Assembly: GCA_016703325.1 (NCBI GenBank)
Contig: JADJCH010000030.1
Location: forward strand, 1 to 64,000
From: Burkholderiales bacterium
GTDB taxonomy: Bacteria > Pseudomonadota > Gammaproteobacteria > Burkholderiales > Burkholderiaceae_C
DNA length: 64,000 bases
Direction: 5' to 3'
Every line of letters starts with the position of its first letter. Position 1 is the first letter of the stretch. Under the pieces are notes generated by a model, which had not been told where the DNA came from, did not search any database, and worked only from the letters and a program-made list of their open reading frames with translations. This document shows positions 23,354-33,437 of this stretch, piece after piece. The translations under genes were made by a program, and so were the position numbers.

Positions 23354-24655
23354 ATGCCCCAGAAACTTCGTCTCGTCCTGATCGGCAACGGCATGGCCGG
23401 CGTGCGCACCCTCGAGGAGCTGCTGAAGATCGCGCCGGACCTCTACGAGATCACCGTGTTCGGCGCCGAGCCGCACCCCAACTACAACCGCATCCTGTTG
23501 TCGCCGGTGCTGGCCGGCGAGCAGACCCTGGAACAGATCATCCTGAATCCCCTGGAGTGGTACGCCGCTCACGGCATCCGGCTGCATCTGGGCGCCTGGG
23601 TCACCAACGTCAACCGCGCCGGCCAACGGGTTCGAGCTGAGACGGCCGACGGCCAGGTGATCGAGGCCCGCTACGACCGCCTGCTGATCGCCACCGGCTC
23701 CACCCCCTTCATCCCGCCCCTTCCTGGGCGGGAGCTGGAAGGGGTGATCAGCTACCGCGACATCGCCGACACCGAAGCGATGATCGAGGCGGCCCGCACG
23801 CACCGGCACGCGGTGGTGATCGGCGGCGGCCTGCTGGGCCTGGAAGCGGCCAACGGGCTGAAGCTGCGCGGCATGAAGGTGACCGTGGTGCACCTGGCGC
23901 CCTGGCTGCTGGACCGGCAACTCGACCCGCAGGCCGCCCGTCTGCTGCAGCGATCACTGGAGTCACGCGGCTTGAACTTTCGGGTCCACACGCAAACCGA
24001 AGCCCTGCTCGCCGGTGAGGGTGAAGCGGCCTCTCGGGTGCGCGCAGTGCGTTTCAAGGACGGCAGCGAAGTCCCGGCCGACCTGGTCGTCATGGCCGCC
24101 GGCATCCGCCCGAACACTGCCCTGGCCGAATCGATGGGGCTGCTCTGCCGGCGCGGCATCGTCGTCAGCGACACCCTGCAGACCGTGACCGACCCGCGCA
24201 TCTACGCCGTGGGGGAATGCGCCGCCCACCGCGGCATCGCCTACGGCCTGGTGGCGCCGCTGTTCGAGCAGGGCCGGGTCTGCGCCACCCACCTGGCCGA
24301 GGTCGGGCTGGGCCGCTACGTCGGCAGCGAGGTCTCCACCAAGCTGAAGGTCACCGGCATCGATCTGTTCTCCGCCGGTGACTTCATGGGGGGCGAGGGC
24401 AGCGAGGACATCGTGCTCAGCGACCCCTTCGACGGCGTCTACAAAAAGCTCGTGCTGCGCGGCGACCGACTGGTGGGCGCCTGCCTGTATGGCGACACGG
24501 CCGACGGCAGCTGGTACTTCCGCCTGATCCGCGAGTGCCGCAGCGTGGCCGCCTTCCGGGATCAGTTGATGTTCGGCGAAGCCGCCCTGCCGGCCTTGCC
24601 GCAGGGCGGCCCGGCGGCCGTCGCCACCGACGCTCAGGTGGCCCTGGCCGCCTGA
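23354..24655 (+). CDS. nasB: FAD/NAD-dependent oxidoreductase, NasB-type electron donor for nitrate reductase
   Basis: The 433-residue flavoprotein matches the N-terminal NADH-dehydrogenase half of NirB: VLIGNGMAGVRTLEELL (FAD site), NYNRILLSPVLAGE, LIATGSTPFIPPLPG, VVIGGGLLGLEAANGL (NAD site) and IYAVGECAAHRG. It lacks the siroheme and BFD parts of NirB. It most likely passes electrons from NADH to the nitrate reductase encoded 79 bases downstream, as the NasB-like small subunit does in other assimilatory systems. It starts at 23354 after a long leader. Confidence 0.85.
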   Translation: MPQKLRLVLIGNGMAGVRTLEELLKIAPDLYEITVFGAEPHPNYNRILLSPVLAGEQTLEQIILNPLEWYAAHGIRLHLGAWVTNVNRAGQRVRAETADGQVIEARYDRLLIATGSTPFIPPLPGRELEGVISYRDIADTEAMIEAARTHRHAVVIGGGLLGLEAANGLKLRGMKVTVVHLAPWLLDRQLDPQAARLLQRSLESRGLNFRVHTQTEALLAGEGEAASRVRAVRFKDGSEVPADLVVMAAGIRPNTALAESMGLLCRRGIVVSDTLQTVTDPRIYAVGECAAHRGIAYGLVAPLFEQGRVCATHLAEVGLGRYVGSEVSTKLKVTGIDLFSAGDFMGGEGSEDIVLSDPFDGVYKKLVLRGDRLVGACLYGDTADGSWYFRLIRECRSVAAFRDQLMFGEAALPALPQGGPAAVATDAQVALAA

Positions 24656-24734
24656 GCCCGCCCTTCGTCTTGGACGCCCTCATTCCCGCCCAACCGCCCA
24701 ACCGCCCACCCGGCCTCCCGCAGGAAACCCTCCC

Positions 24735-27602
24735 ATGCGCGAAACCCGTTCCACCTGCCCCTACTGCGGCGTCGGCTGCGGCGTCATCATCGAGAGTGAC
24801 GGCGCGCAGATCACCGGCGTGCGCGGCGACCCGGACCACCCCGCCAACTTCGGCCGCCTGTGCACCAAGGGCAGCACCCTGCACCTCACGGCGTCACCCG
24901 CGGTGCAGCAGACCTGCCGCCTGCTGCAGCCGCAGTGGCGCGCCGAACGCGGCGGCGCAATGCAGCCGCTGGGCTGGGACGCCGCGCTGGAGCTGGCGGC
25001 CGACCGCTTGGCTGCGACGATCGACTCGCACGGCCCGGACTCGGTGGGCTTCTACCTCAGCGGCCAGATGCTCACCGAGGACTACTACGTCTACAACAAG
25101 CTGATGAAGGGGCTGATCGGCAGCAACAACGTCGACACCAACTCCCGGCTGTGCATGTCCAGCGCGGTGGCCGGCTACAAGCGCACTCTGGGCGCTGACG
25201 CCCCGCCCTGCAGCTACGAGGACCTGGCGCTGGCCGACACCGTCTTCATCGCCGGCAGCAACGCCGCCTGGGCCCACCCCATCCTGTTCCGCCGGCTGGA
25301 GGACGCCCGCCGTGCCAAACCCGACCAGCGCTGGATCGTGGTGGACACCCGCCGCACCGAAACCGCCGAGGGTGCCGACCTGTTCCTGCAGATCTGCCCC
25401 GGCACCGACGTGGCACTGTTCCACGGCATGCTCAGCGTGATCTTTGCGGAGCAGCTGGCCGACCTGGCCTGGCTGGCGCAGCACACCAGCGGCATCGAGT
25501 CGCTGCACGAGATCCTGCGCGGCTGGAACGCCGAACGCGCCGCCGAGATCTGCGGCATCCGCTTGGCCGACCTGGTGCAGGCCGCCCGATGGTTCGCGCA
25601 GGCCGACCGAGCCGGCGGCGCCACGCTCTCCCTGTACTGCCAGGGACTGAACCAGAGCAGCGCCGGCACCGACAAGAACGCCGCGCTGATCCACCTGCAC
25701 CTGGCCACGGCGCAGATCGGCCGGCCTGGGGCCGGTCCCTTTTCCCTTACCGGCCAGCCCAACGCCATGGGCGGGCGCGAGGTGGGCGGCCTGGCCAACC
25801 TGCTGTCAGCCCACCGCGACCTGGCCAACCCCATGCACCGGGCCGAGGTGGCCGCGCTGTGGGGACTGCCGTCCGTGCCGGAGCAGCCCGGCCTGAGCGC
25901 AGTGGAGATGTTCCAGGCCGCCGCCGCCGGGCAGCTGCAGGCACTGTGGATCGTCTGCACCAACCCGGCCCAGTCCCTGCCGGACCAGGCCACCGTGCAG
26001 CGCGCGCTGCAGCGCTGTCCCTTCGTGGTGCTGCAGGACGCCTACGCCACCACCGCCACCGCGCCCTTTGCCGACCTGCTGCTGCCGGCCACCACCTGGG
26101 GCGAGAAGGTCGGCACCGTCACCAACAGCGAACGCCGCATCAGCCGGGTGCGCGCGGCCATCCCCGCACCTGGGGAGGCCCGGCACGATTGGGCCATCGG
26201 CGTCGAATTTGCCCACCGGCTGGAGCAGCGTCTGCCGCAGAACCTTCACGGCCAGACCACCCTGTTTCCCTACGACCTGGGCGACGCGGAGCGCGGCGCC
26301 GAGCAGATCTGGCAGGAGCACCGCGAATCCACCCGCGGCCGCGACCTGGACATCACCGGGCTGAGTTGGGACATGCTCGATCGCGACGGTCCGCAGCAAT
26401 GGCCCCTGCCCGAGGGTGCGGACAGCGGCCGGGTGCGGCTGTATGCCGACGGCCACTTCCCCACCCCGGACGGCCGTGCCCGTTTTGTCGCCATCGACTA
26501 CCGCCCGGTGGCTGAACCCACCAGCGTCGAGTACCCCATCGCCCTGAACACCGGCCGCCTGCGCGACCAGTGGCACGGCATGAGCCGCACCGGCACGCTC
26601 GGCCGCCTGTTCGGCCACGTGCCGGAGCCGGTGGTGGAGCTGCATCCGCAGACCTTGTCCGAAGCCGGTGTGAGCGAAGGCGATCTGGTGCGGCTGCGCT
26701 CCCCCCGCGGCGGCCTGGTGCTGCCCGCACGCGCCAGCACCGACCTGGCCCCCGGGCAGGCCTGGATCCCGATGCACTGGGGCGGCGACGTGCTGGGCGG
26801 TCAGGACCTGGACGGCCGGCCGATGCCCGGCGTGAACGGTCTGACCCAGCCGGCCTCCTGCCCCCACTCCAAGCAGCCGGAGCTCAAACACGCCGCGGTG
26901 TCGCTGCAGCCCGCCGGGCTGGGCTGGCAGATGGTGGCACTGGTGTGGCTGCCGCAGGCCCAGGCTCTGGCGGCACGTGAAGCCCTCAAGCCGCTGCTGG
27001 CCCAATGCGCCTTTGCAGTCTGCCTGCCCTTCGGCCGCGAGCCCCACGCCGGTGGCCTGAGCGGCGTGCTGCTGCGTGCGGCCGAAGCCGAACCCGCCAC
27101 CGCAGAACAGGCCCAGGCCCTGCGCGGCTGGCTGGACCGGGTGCAGACCCTGCTGGGGCTGGGAAGCCGCCAGGCGCTGTCCTACGAAGATGCCCGCCGC
27201 GCCCGGCGCCGAATGGTCCAGTACCAGGCCGAGAACGACACGAGCCCCCTGCAAGACCGCAGCGGCGGCCGCCCCCTGAGCGGCCTGCTGCTGGCCGGTG
27301 ACACCCAGTCGGAGTCCTGGCTGCGCACCCTGCTGCTGGACGAACTGCCGGCCGAGGCACTTGGGCGCGGCCTGCTCGCGCCGGTGCGCCAGGCGTCGGC
27401 CCACCTGGCGCCGCGCAGCCCGCAGGTGTGCAGCTGCTTCAACGTCAGCGAACAGGCCATCCGAGAACAGCTGGGCCACTGCAGCGGCAACGCCGACCAG
27501 CGCCTGGCGGGGCTTCAGGGCGCGCTGAAGTGCGGCACCCAGTGCGGCTCCTGTCTGCCCACGCTGCGGCGGCTGGTGGCGGAGAGCCTGCAGGCGGCCT
27601 GA
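24735..27602 (+). CDS. nasC: Assimilatory nitrate reductase catalytic subunit (molybdopterin, 4Fe-4S, BFD-like)
   Basis: This 955-residue enzyme reduces nitrate to nitrite in the cytoplasm. The N-terminal [4Fe-4S] site uses Cys8, Cys11, Cys15 and Cys43 (CPYCGVGC, then LCTKG). The bis-MGD domain follows with LMKGLIGSNNVDTNSRLCMSS, GSNAAWAHP and DLLLPATTWGEK. A molybdopterin-dinucleotide-binding C-terminal domain has NTGRLRDQWHGMSRTG. At the end is a BFD-like [2Fe-2S] domain (CSCFNVSEQ ... CGTQCGSC) as found in long NasA/NasC enzymes. No signal peptide is present. It should be transcribed with the NasB-like gene. In some nomenclatures this gene is nasA. Confidence 0.93.
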   Translation: MRETRSTCPYCGVGCGVIIESDGAQITGVRGDPDHPANFGRLCTKGSTLHLTASPAVQQTCRLLQPQWRAERGGAMQPLGWDAALELAADRLAATIDSHGPDSVGFYLSGQMLTEDYYVYNKLMKGLIGSNNVDTNSRLCMSSAVAGYKRTLGADAPPCSYEDLALADTVFIAGSNAAWAHPILFRRLEDARRAKPDQRWIVVDTRRTETAEGADLFLQICPGTDVALFHGMLSVIFAEQLADLAWLAQHTSGIESLHEILRGWNAERAAEICGIRLADLVQAARWFAQADRAGGATLSLYCQGLNQSSAGTDKNAALIHLHLATAQIGRPGAGPFSLTGQPNAMGGREVGGLANLLSAHRDLANPMHRAEVAALWGLPSVPEQPGLSAVEMFQAAAAGQLQALWIVCTNPAQSLPDQATVQRALQRCPFVVLQDAYATTATAPFADLLLPATTWGEKVGTVTNSERRISRVRAAIPAPGEARHDWAIGVEFAHRLEQRLPQNLHGQTTLFPYDLGDAERGAEQIWQEHRESTRGRDLDITGLSWDMLDRDGPQQWPLPEGADSGRVRLYADGHFPTPDGRARFVAIDYRPVAEPTSVEYPIALNTGRLRDQWHGMSRTGTLGRLFGHVPEPVVELHPQTLSEAGVSEGDLVRLRSPRGGLVLPARASTDLAPGQAWIPMHWGGDVLGGQDLDGRPMPGVNGLTQPASCPHSKQPELKHAAVSLQPAGLGWQMVALVWLPQAQALAAREALKPLLAQCAFAVCLPFGREPHAGGLSGVLLRAAEAEPATAEQAQALRGWLDRVQTLLGLGSRQALSYEDARRARRRMVQYQAENDTSPLQDRSGGRPLSGLLLAGDTQSESWLRTLLLDELPAEALGRGLLAPVRQASAHLAPRSPQVCSCFNVSEQAIREQLGHCSGNADQRLAGLQGALKCGTQCGSCLPTLRRLVAESLQAA

Positions 27603-27721
27603 TCCACCACAAGCGGAAAGGGTGGACGGCGGGCCGTGGCGCGGCACGGCTCGGGTAAGCTCTCGGGCGGTTCATCTTCGAGCCGTCAGAACTGCCGACA
27701 TCGTCCAGAGGATTCCCACCC

Positions 27722-28804
27722 ATGACCCGCGTGTTCAATTTTTCCGCCGGCCCCGCTGCCCTTCCCGAAGTTGTCCTGCAACAAGCTGCCGCCGAGATGC
27801 TCGACTGGCACGGCTCCGGCATGTCGGTCATGGAAATGAGCCACCGCGGCAAGGAGTTCATCGCCATCCACGCCCAGGCCGAGAAGGACCTGCGCGAGCT
27901 GATGGGCATCCCCGCCAACTACAAGGTGCTGTTCATGCAGGGCGGTGCGATCGGCGAGAACGCCATCGTTCCGATGAACCTGCTGCGCGGCAAGACCAGC
28001 ATCGACGTCGTCAACACCGGCGAGTGGTCCAAGAAGACCATCAAGGAAGCCAAGAAGTACGCCAAGGTGAACGTGGTCGCCACCTCGGAGGCCGACCACT
28101 TCACCTCCGTGCCCGCCTTCGAGACCTGGAAGCTCGACCCGGATGCCGCCTACGTGCACATCTGCAGCAACGAGACCATCGGCGGGGTGGAATACAACTT
28201 CACGCCCGACACCGGTGACGTGCCGCTGGTGGCCGACATGTCGAGCAACATCCTGTCGCGCCCGATCGACGTGTCCAAGTACGGCCTGATCTACGCCGGC
28301 GCGCAGAAGAACATCGGCCCGGCCGGCCTCACCATCGTCATCGTGCGCGAGGACTTGATGGGCCAGGCGCTGCCGATCACCCCGTCCGCCTTCGACTTCA
28401 AGCAGCAGGCCGACGCCGACTCCATGTACAACACCCCGCCCACCTATGCGATCTACATCGCCGGGCTGGTGTTCCAGTGGATCAAGGCCCAGGGCGGCCT
28501 GGCCGCGATGGAAGCGCACAACCGCAAGAAGGCCGCGGTGCTGTACGACTATCTGGCGGCCTCCGGCTTCTACAGCAACCCGATTGCCGAGGGTTGCCGC
28601 TCGCTGATGAACGTGCCCTTCCGCCTCAAGGACGAGGCGCTGGACGAGGCCTTCCTGAAGGGCGCCAAGGAGCGCGGCATGGTGCAGCTCAAGGGCCACC
28701 GCTCGGTGGGCGGCATGCGCGCCTCGATCTACAACGCCATGCCGGTGGCCGGTGTGGAAGCCCTGGTGGCCTACATGAAGGAATTCGAGGCCGCCCATGC
28801 CTGA
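27722..28804 (+). CDS. serC: Phosphoserine aminotransferase
   Basis: SerC converts 3-phosphohydroxypyruvate and glutamate to phosphoserine and 2-oxoglutarate, the second step of serine synthesis, and also acts in pyridoxal phosphate synthesis. The 360-residue protein has the classic start RVFNFSAGPAALPE, HRGKEF and NYKVLFMQGGA, with the PLP lysine in YAGAQKNIGPAG. C-terminal SVGGMRASIYNAMP is typical. Its end overlaps the start of the following dehydrogenase gene by eight bases, which couples the two enzymes of the pathway. Confidence 0.96.
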   Translation: MTRVFNFSAGPAALPEVVLQQAAAEMLDWHGSGMSVMEMSHRGKEFIAIHAQAEKDLRELMGIPANYKVLFMQGGAIGENAIVPMNLLRGKTSIDVVNTGEWSKKTIKEAKKYAKVNVVATSEADHFTSVPAFETWKLDPDAAYVHICSNETIGGVEYNFTPDTGDVPLVADMSSNILSRPIDVSKYGLIYAGAQKNIGPAGLTIVIVREDLMGQALPITPSAFDFKQQADADSMYNTPPTYAIYIAGLVFQWIKAQGGLAAMEAHNRKKAAVLYDYLAASGFYSNPIAEGCRSLMNVPFRLKDEALDEAFLKGAKERGMVQLKGHRSVGGMRASIYNAMPVAGVEALVAYMKEFEAAHA

Positions 28805-29993
28805 TCGCGCCAACCAACGCTTCCCGGTCCTGGTGATGAACCAGATCTCGGCGTCCGGGCTGTCGCGCCTGAGCGCGGAGCGTTACCAGGTCGGCAAGGA
28901 CGTCACCGACCCGGCCGCCATCCTGGTGCGCTCGGCCGACCTGCACGGTCTGTCGATCGCACCGACGGTGCAGGCCATCGGCCGCGCCGGGGCCGGTGTC
29001 AACAACATCCCCGTGCCGGCGATGACGGCACGCGGCGTGCCGGTGTTCAACGCGCCGGGCGCCAACGCCAACGCGGTGAAGGAGCTGGTGCTGGTGGGCA
29101 TGCTGATGGCCGCGCGCCACATTGCCCCCGCGCTGACTTACGTCGGTGCGCTGGAAGCCGCGGCCCCCGATCTGGACAAGCAGGTCGAGGACGGCAAGAA
29201 GGCCTTCGCCGGCTTCGAGCTGGCCGGCCAGACGCTGGGCGTGATCGGCCTGGGCAAGATCGGCTGCCTGGTGGCCGACGCGGCGATCAAGCTCGGCATG
29301 GACGTGCTGGGCTTCGACCCGGAGATCACCGTCGACGCGGCCTGGAGCCTGCCCTCGCAGGTGCGGCGCGCCGGCAGCGTCAACGAGGTGCTGCGCGCCA
29401 GCCGCTTCGTCACGCTGCACGTGCCGCTGGTGGCCGCCACCAAGGGGCTGATCAACGAGAGCAACATCGGCCTGATGCGCCCCGACGCGGTGCTGCTGAA
29501 TTTCTCCCGCGAGGGCGTGGTCAGCCACTCCGCGGTGCTGGACGCGCTGGGCGCCAAGGAGCTGGCGCACTACGTGTGCGACTTCCCCGAGGCCAGCCTG
29601 CTGGGCCACCCGAAGGTGATCGCGCTGCCGCACCTGGGCGCCTCCACCCGCGAGGCCGAGGAGAACTGCGCCGTGATGGTGGTGGACCAGCTGCGCGAGT
29701 ACCTGGAGCAGGGCCACATCAGCAACGCCGTGAACTTCCCGAACGTCAGCATGGCGCGCGAGTCGGCCTACCGCATCGCGATCGCCAACAGCAACGTGCC
29801 GAACATGCTCGGGCAGATCTCCACCGCGATGGCCGCCGCCGGCCTGAACATCCACAACATGGTCAACAAGTCGCGCGGCGAAATGGCCTACACCCTGGTG
29901 GACGTCGACAGCCCGGTGACCGAGGACGCGCTGGCGCAGCTCGCGGCCATTCCCGGGGTGCTGAAGGTGCGCTACCTGCCGGTGCGCGACTGA
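28797..29993 (+). CDS. serA: D-3-phosphoglycerate dehydrogenase family protein
   Basis: The 398-residue enzyme oxidises 3-phosphoglycerate to 3-phosphohydroxypyruvate with NAD, feeding SerC. The NAD-binding Rossmann motif is TLGVIGLGKIGCLVADAA. Substrate-side motifs include GRAGAGVNNIPV near residue 62 and the dehydrogenase signature HVPLVAATKGLI. The catalytic histidine is in ALPHLGASTREAEENCA. A C-terminal ACT-like segment (RIAIANSNVPNMLGQIS to the end) suggests serine feedback. The ATG at 28797 overlaps serC. The protein is shorter than the 470-residue SerA form lacking only the intervening domain. Confidence 0.9.
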   Translation: MPDRANQRFPVLVMNQISASGLSRLSAERYQVGKDVTDPAAILVRSADLHGLSIAPTVQAIGRAGAGVNNIPVPAMTARGVPVFNAPGANANAVKELVLVGMLMAARHIAPALTYVGALEAAAPDLDKQVEDGKKAFAGFELAGQTLGVIGLGKIGCLVADAAIKLGMDVLGFDPEITVDAAWSLPSQVRRAGSVNEVLRASRFVTLHVPLVAATKGLINESNIGLMRPDAVLLNFSREGVVSHSAVLDALGAKELAHYVCDFPEASLLGHPKVIALPHLGASTREAEENCAVMVVDQLREYLEQGHISNAVNFPNVSMARESAYRIAIANSNVPNMLGQISTAMAAAGLNIHNMVNKSRGEMAYTLVDVDSPVTEDALAQLAAIPGVLKVRYLPVRD

Positions 29994-30131
29994 GGCGACT
30001 GAGAAGACCAGAGGAACAGAGGAACAGAGGACCGGCGGGTCCGGGGCGCGGGGTCCGATGGACCGAGGCGACGCCTCGGCCCTCTATGATCGCGTCCCTG
30101 TTCCCGCCACTGCCCCGACCCCGATCGATCC

Positions 30132-31862
30132 ATGGACCTCAAGGCCACCTTCCGCCGCCTGATGCGTTATGCCCGCCCGCACAAGGCGGGCCTGATCTGC
30201 GGGGTGGGCTGCTTCCTGGGGGCGGCGGTGGTCGAGCCGGCGGTGCCGGCGCTGCTGGGCAAACTGCTCGACAGCGGCTTCAAGGCCGACCTGGGGTTCC
30301 CGGTCTGGTTCGTGCCGCTGATCGTGGTCGGGCTGTTTGCCCTGCGCGGCACGTTGATTTTTTGCGGCTCCTACCTGTTCCACTGGTCCAACTCCAAGGT
30401 TGTGCTGGATCTGCGCACCGACATGATCCACGCGGTGATGGCCGCCGACGCGCAGCTCTACACCGAGAAGGGCCCGGGTGTGCTGGCCGCGCGGGTCATG
30501 AGTGACCCGCAGGCCGCCGTTGGCGCCATGGCCGGCGCGATGATCACCCTGCTGCGCGACGGGGCCACCCTGCTCGCGCTGCTGGGTTACCTGTTCTACC
30601 TGAACTGGAAGCTCACCCTCGTCTCGCTGATCACCCTGCCCTTGCTGGCCTTTGTGGTGCGCCAGGTGCAGCGCAGGGTGAAGAAGGTGGGCGCCCAGTC
30701 CTACGCCTCCGGGTTGCGGCTGGCGTCCATTGCCGACGACATCGCCCGGGCCTGGCGGGTGGTGCGCACCTTTGATGCAGCCGCTTTCGAACAGGACCGT
30801 TTCCGCCGCGAAGCGATGCAGCTGCGTCGCATGCAGATCAAGAGTGCCACCGCCGGCGCCACGATGACGCCCCTGACCCAGGTGATTGCGGCCATCGGCG
30901 TGTCGATCATCCTGACCATCGCGCTGGTGGAGGCCCAGAGCGGGCAGGCCACCGTGGGGGAGTTCGTCGGCTTCATCACCGCCTTGCTGATGACGATCTC
31001 GCCGATGCGCCACCTCACCGACGTGTCGCAGCCGATCACCAATTCGCTGATCAACGCCAACGCCTGCTTCGCGATGATCGACACGCCGCCCGAACCCGAT
31101 CCCGGCCGCCGGGAGCTGGACCCGGCGCAGGTGCGAGGTGAAGTCCGCTTCGACAAGGTCCAGCTGACCTACCCGGGCAGCGAGCAACCCGCGCTGCGCG
31201 GACTGGACCTGAACATTCCCGCAGGCCACACCATCGCCCTGGTCGGTGCATCGGGCTCCGGCAAAAGCACCGTCGTCAGCACCCTGCTCGGTTTTTCATC
31301 GCACCAGACCGGCCAGGTGTTGCTGGACGGCATCGACCTGCGCGAGATCCGCAAGGCCTCGCTGCGCCGGCAGTTCGCGGTGGTGACCCAGGACATCGTG
31401 CTGTTCGACGGCTCGATCGCCGAAAACGTGGTCTATGCCCTGCCCCTGGATGCCGCCCGGGTGGAGGAGTGCCTGCGCGCGGCCAACCTCTGGGACTTCG
31501 TGAGTGCCCAACCCGAAGGCATGGTCACGTCCATCGGCGCCAACGGCAGCAAACTCTCCGGCGGCCAGCGCCAGCGCCTGGCCATCGCACGGGCGCTTTA
31601 CAAGGACGCCCGCATCTGGGTGTTCGACGAGGCCACCTCCGCGCTGGACACCGAGTCTGAGCGCATCGTGCAGCAGTCCATCGAGCAGTGGCACGGCCGC
31701 AAGACCCTGATCCTGATCGCCCACCGCCTCAGCACCGTGCGCAACGCCGACACCATCTGCGTGATGGCCGACGGCAGGGTGGTGGAAAGCGGCGACCACG
31801 CTGCGCTGATGGCCCGCCAGGGCCTGTACTGCAGCATGGTGCGCTCCCAGGCGATGGAGTGA
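30132..31862 (+). CDS. MsbA-like ABC exporter (fused permease-ATPase)
   Basis: This 576-residue half-transporter has a six-helix membrane domain (about 15-310) and a C-terminal ATPase with Walker A GASGSGKST, signature LSGGQRQRLA, Walker B IWVFDEATSALD and the switch histidine in LIAHRLST. The closest well-known family is MsbA, the lipid A flippase, whose membrane domain also starts with a short cytoplasmic helix (RRLMRYARPHK). It may export lipid or another hydrophobic compound. The gene is followed within six bases by a histidine kinase and then a regulator, so a role tied to envelope sensing is possible. An in vivo substrate cannot be read from sequence. Confidence 0.85.
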   Translation: MDLKATFRRLMRYARPHKAGLICGVGCFLGAAVVEPAVPALLGKLLDSGFKADLGFPVWFVPLIVVGLFALRGTLIFCGSYLFHWSNSKVVLDLRTDMIHAVMAADAQLYTEKGPGVLAARVMSDPQAAVGAMAGAMITLLRDGATLLALLGYLFYLNWKLTLVSLITLPLLAFVVRQVQRRVKKVGAQSYASGLRLASIADDIARAWRVVRTFDAAAFEQDRFRREAMQLRRMQIKSATAGATMTPLTQVIAAIGVSIILTIALVEAQSGQATVGEFVGFITALLMTISPMRHLTDVSQPITNSLINANACFAMIDTPPEPDPGRRELDPAQVRGEVRFDKVQLTYPGSEQPALRGLDLNIPAGHTIALVGASGSGKSTVVSTLLGFSSHQTGQVLLDGIDLREIRKASLRRQFAVVTQDIVLFDGSIAENVVYALPLDAARVEECLRAANLWDFVSAQPEGMVTSIGANGSKLSGGQRQRLAIARALYKDARIWVFDEATSALDTESERIVQQSIEQWHGRKTLILIAHRLSTVRNADTICVMADGRVVESGDHAALMARQGLYCSMVRSQAME

Positions 31863-31868
31863 GCGGCT

Positions 31869-33422
31869 GTGGCCGGGCCCGCCGATCGCCAGACGCAGCC
31901 CACGGCCAGCGCATCCACTCCACGGGAGCTGCCGCGCCTGCTCATGCGGCGCTCCGGGATGCTGGCGCTGGCGGGCCTGCTGCTGGCGCTGGTGCTGGGC
32001 CTGCTGCGCGCGGAGTCGGACATCGACGAGGAAGTCGAGGCCGCCTGGCAGCTGGCCACCCTGATGAGCCAGCTCGGCACACTCGGCCAGGTGGGCGACA
32101 GCGCGGCACTGGCCACATTGCACGGCCTGCAGCGCGAGGCTCCGCTGCGCCACCTGCTGCTGCAGGTGCACGACACCCAGGGCCGCAGCCTGCTGGCCAC
32201 CAGGGTGGCCCCCGAACCTGCATGGATCCAGACCCTGCTGGACGCGCATCGCAGACTGTCACCCGGCGTCCCGCCGCAGCGCGTGTCCTGGCTGGTGCCG
32301 CGACCGGACGGTTTGCACTGGGTGGTGTCGCTGGACACCTCGCGCGAAAGTGAGCGCCGCGAAGCTCTGGCCAACCTGACCAGCATGCTGGTTCTGCTGC
32401 TGCTCACGGTGGTGGCGGTGCTGCTGGCCATGCACCTGAACGTGCGTCGCGCCCTGGCGCCGCTGCACCGGCTGGTGGCCGCCATCGGCGACATCGAGCG
32501 GGAGAACCCCCAGGCCGCCCTGCACCTGCCGGCGATGCCGGTGCGCGAACTGGACAGCATCGCCAGCGCACTGCGCCACCTGGCCGAAGCACTGGCCCAG
32601 GCGGACGGCCAGCGCCGCAGCCTGAGCCGGCAACTGCAGACGCTGCAGGAGGATGAGCGCCACCGCCTGGCCCGCGAACTGCATGATGAGCTGGGCCAGC
32701 GCCTCACCGCCTTGCGCCTGGACGCTGCCTGGCTGGAGCGCAAGCTGGCCATGGCGCCTCACGAGCGTGAGCTGCCCGCGATGCAGGAGGTGGTGAAGGA
32801 GATGGGCGGGCGCTGCGCGGAGCTGCAGAACGACGTGCGCGGGCTGCTGCATCAGCTCAACCCGTTGGGCCCGGCACTGGCAACACAGGGACAGGTCGAA
32901 CCGCAGCGGCTGGCCCTGCTGCTGCAGGAACTGGTGGACAGCTGGCGGCACAGCCCTTCGCAGGCACCCGAGCCTGACCACGACACGGCGCAGACCAACT
33001 GCACCTGGGAACTGGCGCTGCAACTGGGGGACGACCTGGATGGCCTGGAGCCCTGGCCGCAGGTGCTGGCCCTGGCGCTGTACCGCATGAGCCAGGAGGC
33101 CCTCACCAATGCGGCCCGCCACGCTGGCGCCCGCCAGGTGCGGCTGGCCCTGTGGTGGGAGGACCGCGGCGGCAGCCTGTGTTGGCGCGCAGAGGACAAC
33201 GGTTGCGGCGGGGTCGACCCAGGCACCGCGGCGGCCCGGGCCCTGCGCCGCGGCAACGGCCTGGCGGGATTGAAGGAACGCGTGTGGGCACTGGGTGGCC
33301 AATGGCAGGACGGACCCTTGGCAGCGCTGCCACCACCACCGCACCTGGCGGCGCTGCCGCGGGTGGGTGCCCAGCCCGGCTGGGTGCTGCAGGCGCGCTG
33401 GTCCTGGCCGCTGCAGGCCTGA
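31869..33422 (+). CDS. Membrane sensor histidine kinase (HisKA_3 / NarX-UhpB type)
   Basis: The 517-residue kinase starts at a GTG six bases after the ABC exporter stop. Two membrane helices (about 35-52 and 176-196) flank a periplasmic domain of about 120 residues with no recognised fold. A HAMP-like linker and helix lead to the HisKA_3 dimerisation domain, whose phospho-accepting histidine lies in ARELHDELGQRL. The ATPase part has NAARHAGARQVRL and DNGCGG, and GNGLAGLKERV as its G box. An insert of about 35 residues rich in Leu/Pro precedes the C-terminus. The next gene encodes the likely partner. Confidence 0.87.
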   Translation: MAGPADRQTQPTASASTPRELPRLLMRRSGMLALAGLLLALVLGLLRAESDIDEEVEAAWQLATLMSQLGTLGQVGDSAALATLHGLQREAPLRHLLLQVHDTQGRSLLATRVAPEPAWIQTLLDAHRRLSPGVPPQRVSWLVPRPDGLHWVVSLDTSRESERREALANLTSMLVLLLLTVVAVLLAMHLNVRRALAPLHRLVAAIGDIERENPQAALHLPAMPVRELDSIASALRHLAEALAQADGQRRSLSRQLQTLQEDERHRLARELHDELGQRLTALRLDAAWLERKLAMAPHERELPAMQEVVKEMGGRCAELQNDVRGLLHQLNPLGPALATQGQVEPQRLALLLQELVDSWRHSPSQAPEPDHDTAQTNCTWELALQLGDDLDGLEPWPQVLALALYRMSQEALTNAARHAGARQVRLALWWEDRGGSLCWRAEDNGCGGVDPGTAAARALRRGNGLAGLKERVWALGGQWQDGPLAALPPPPHLAALPRVGAQPGWVLQARWSWPLQA

Positions 33423-33437
33423 CAATCTGAAGATGAG

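Noticed and set aside
27603..27626. TCCACC/GGTGGA stem after the nitrate reductase gene as a terminator
   Set aside because: Only six pairs with a 12-base loop and no T run; too weak to list as a feature.
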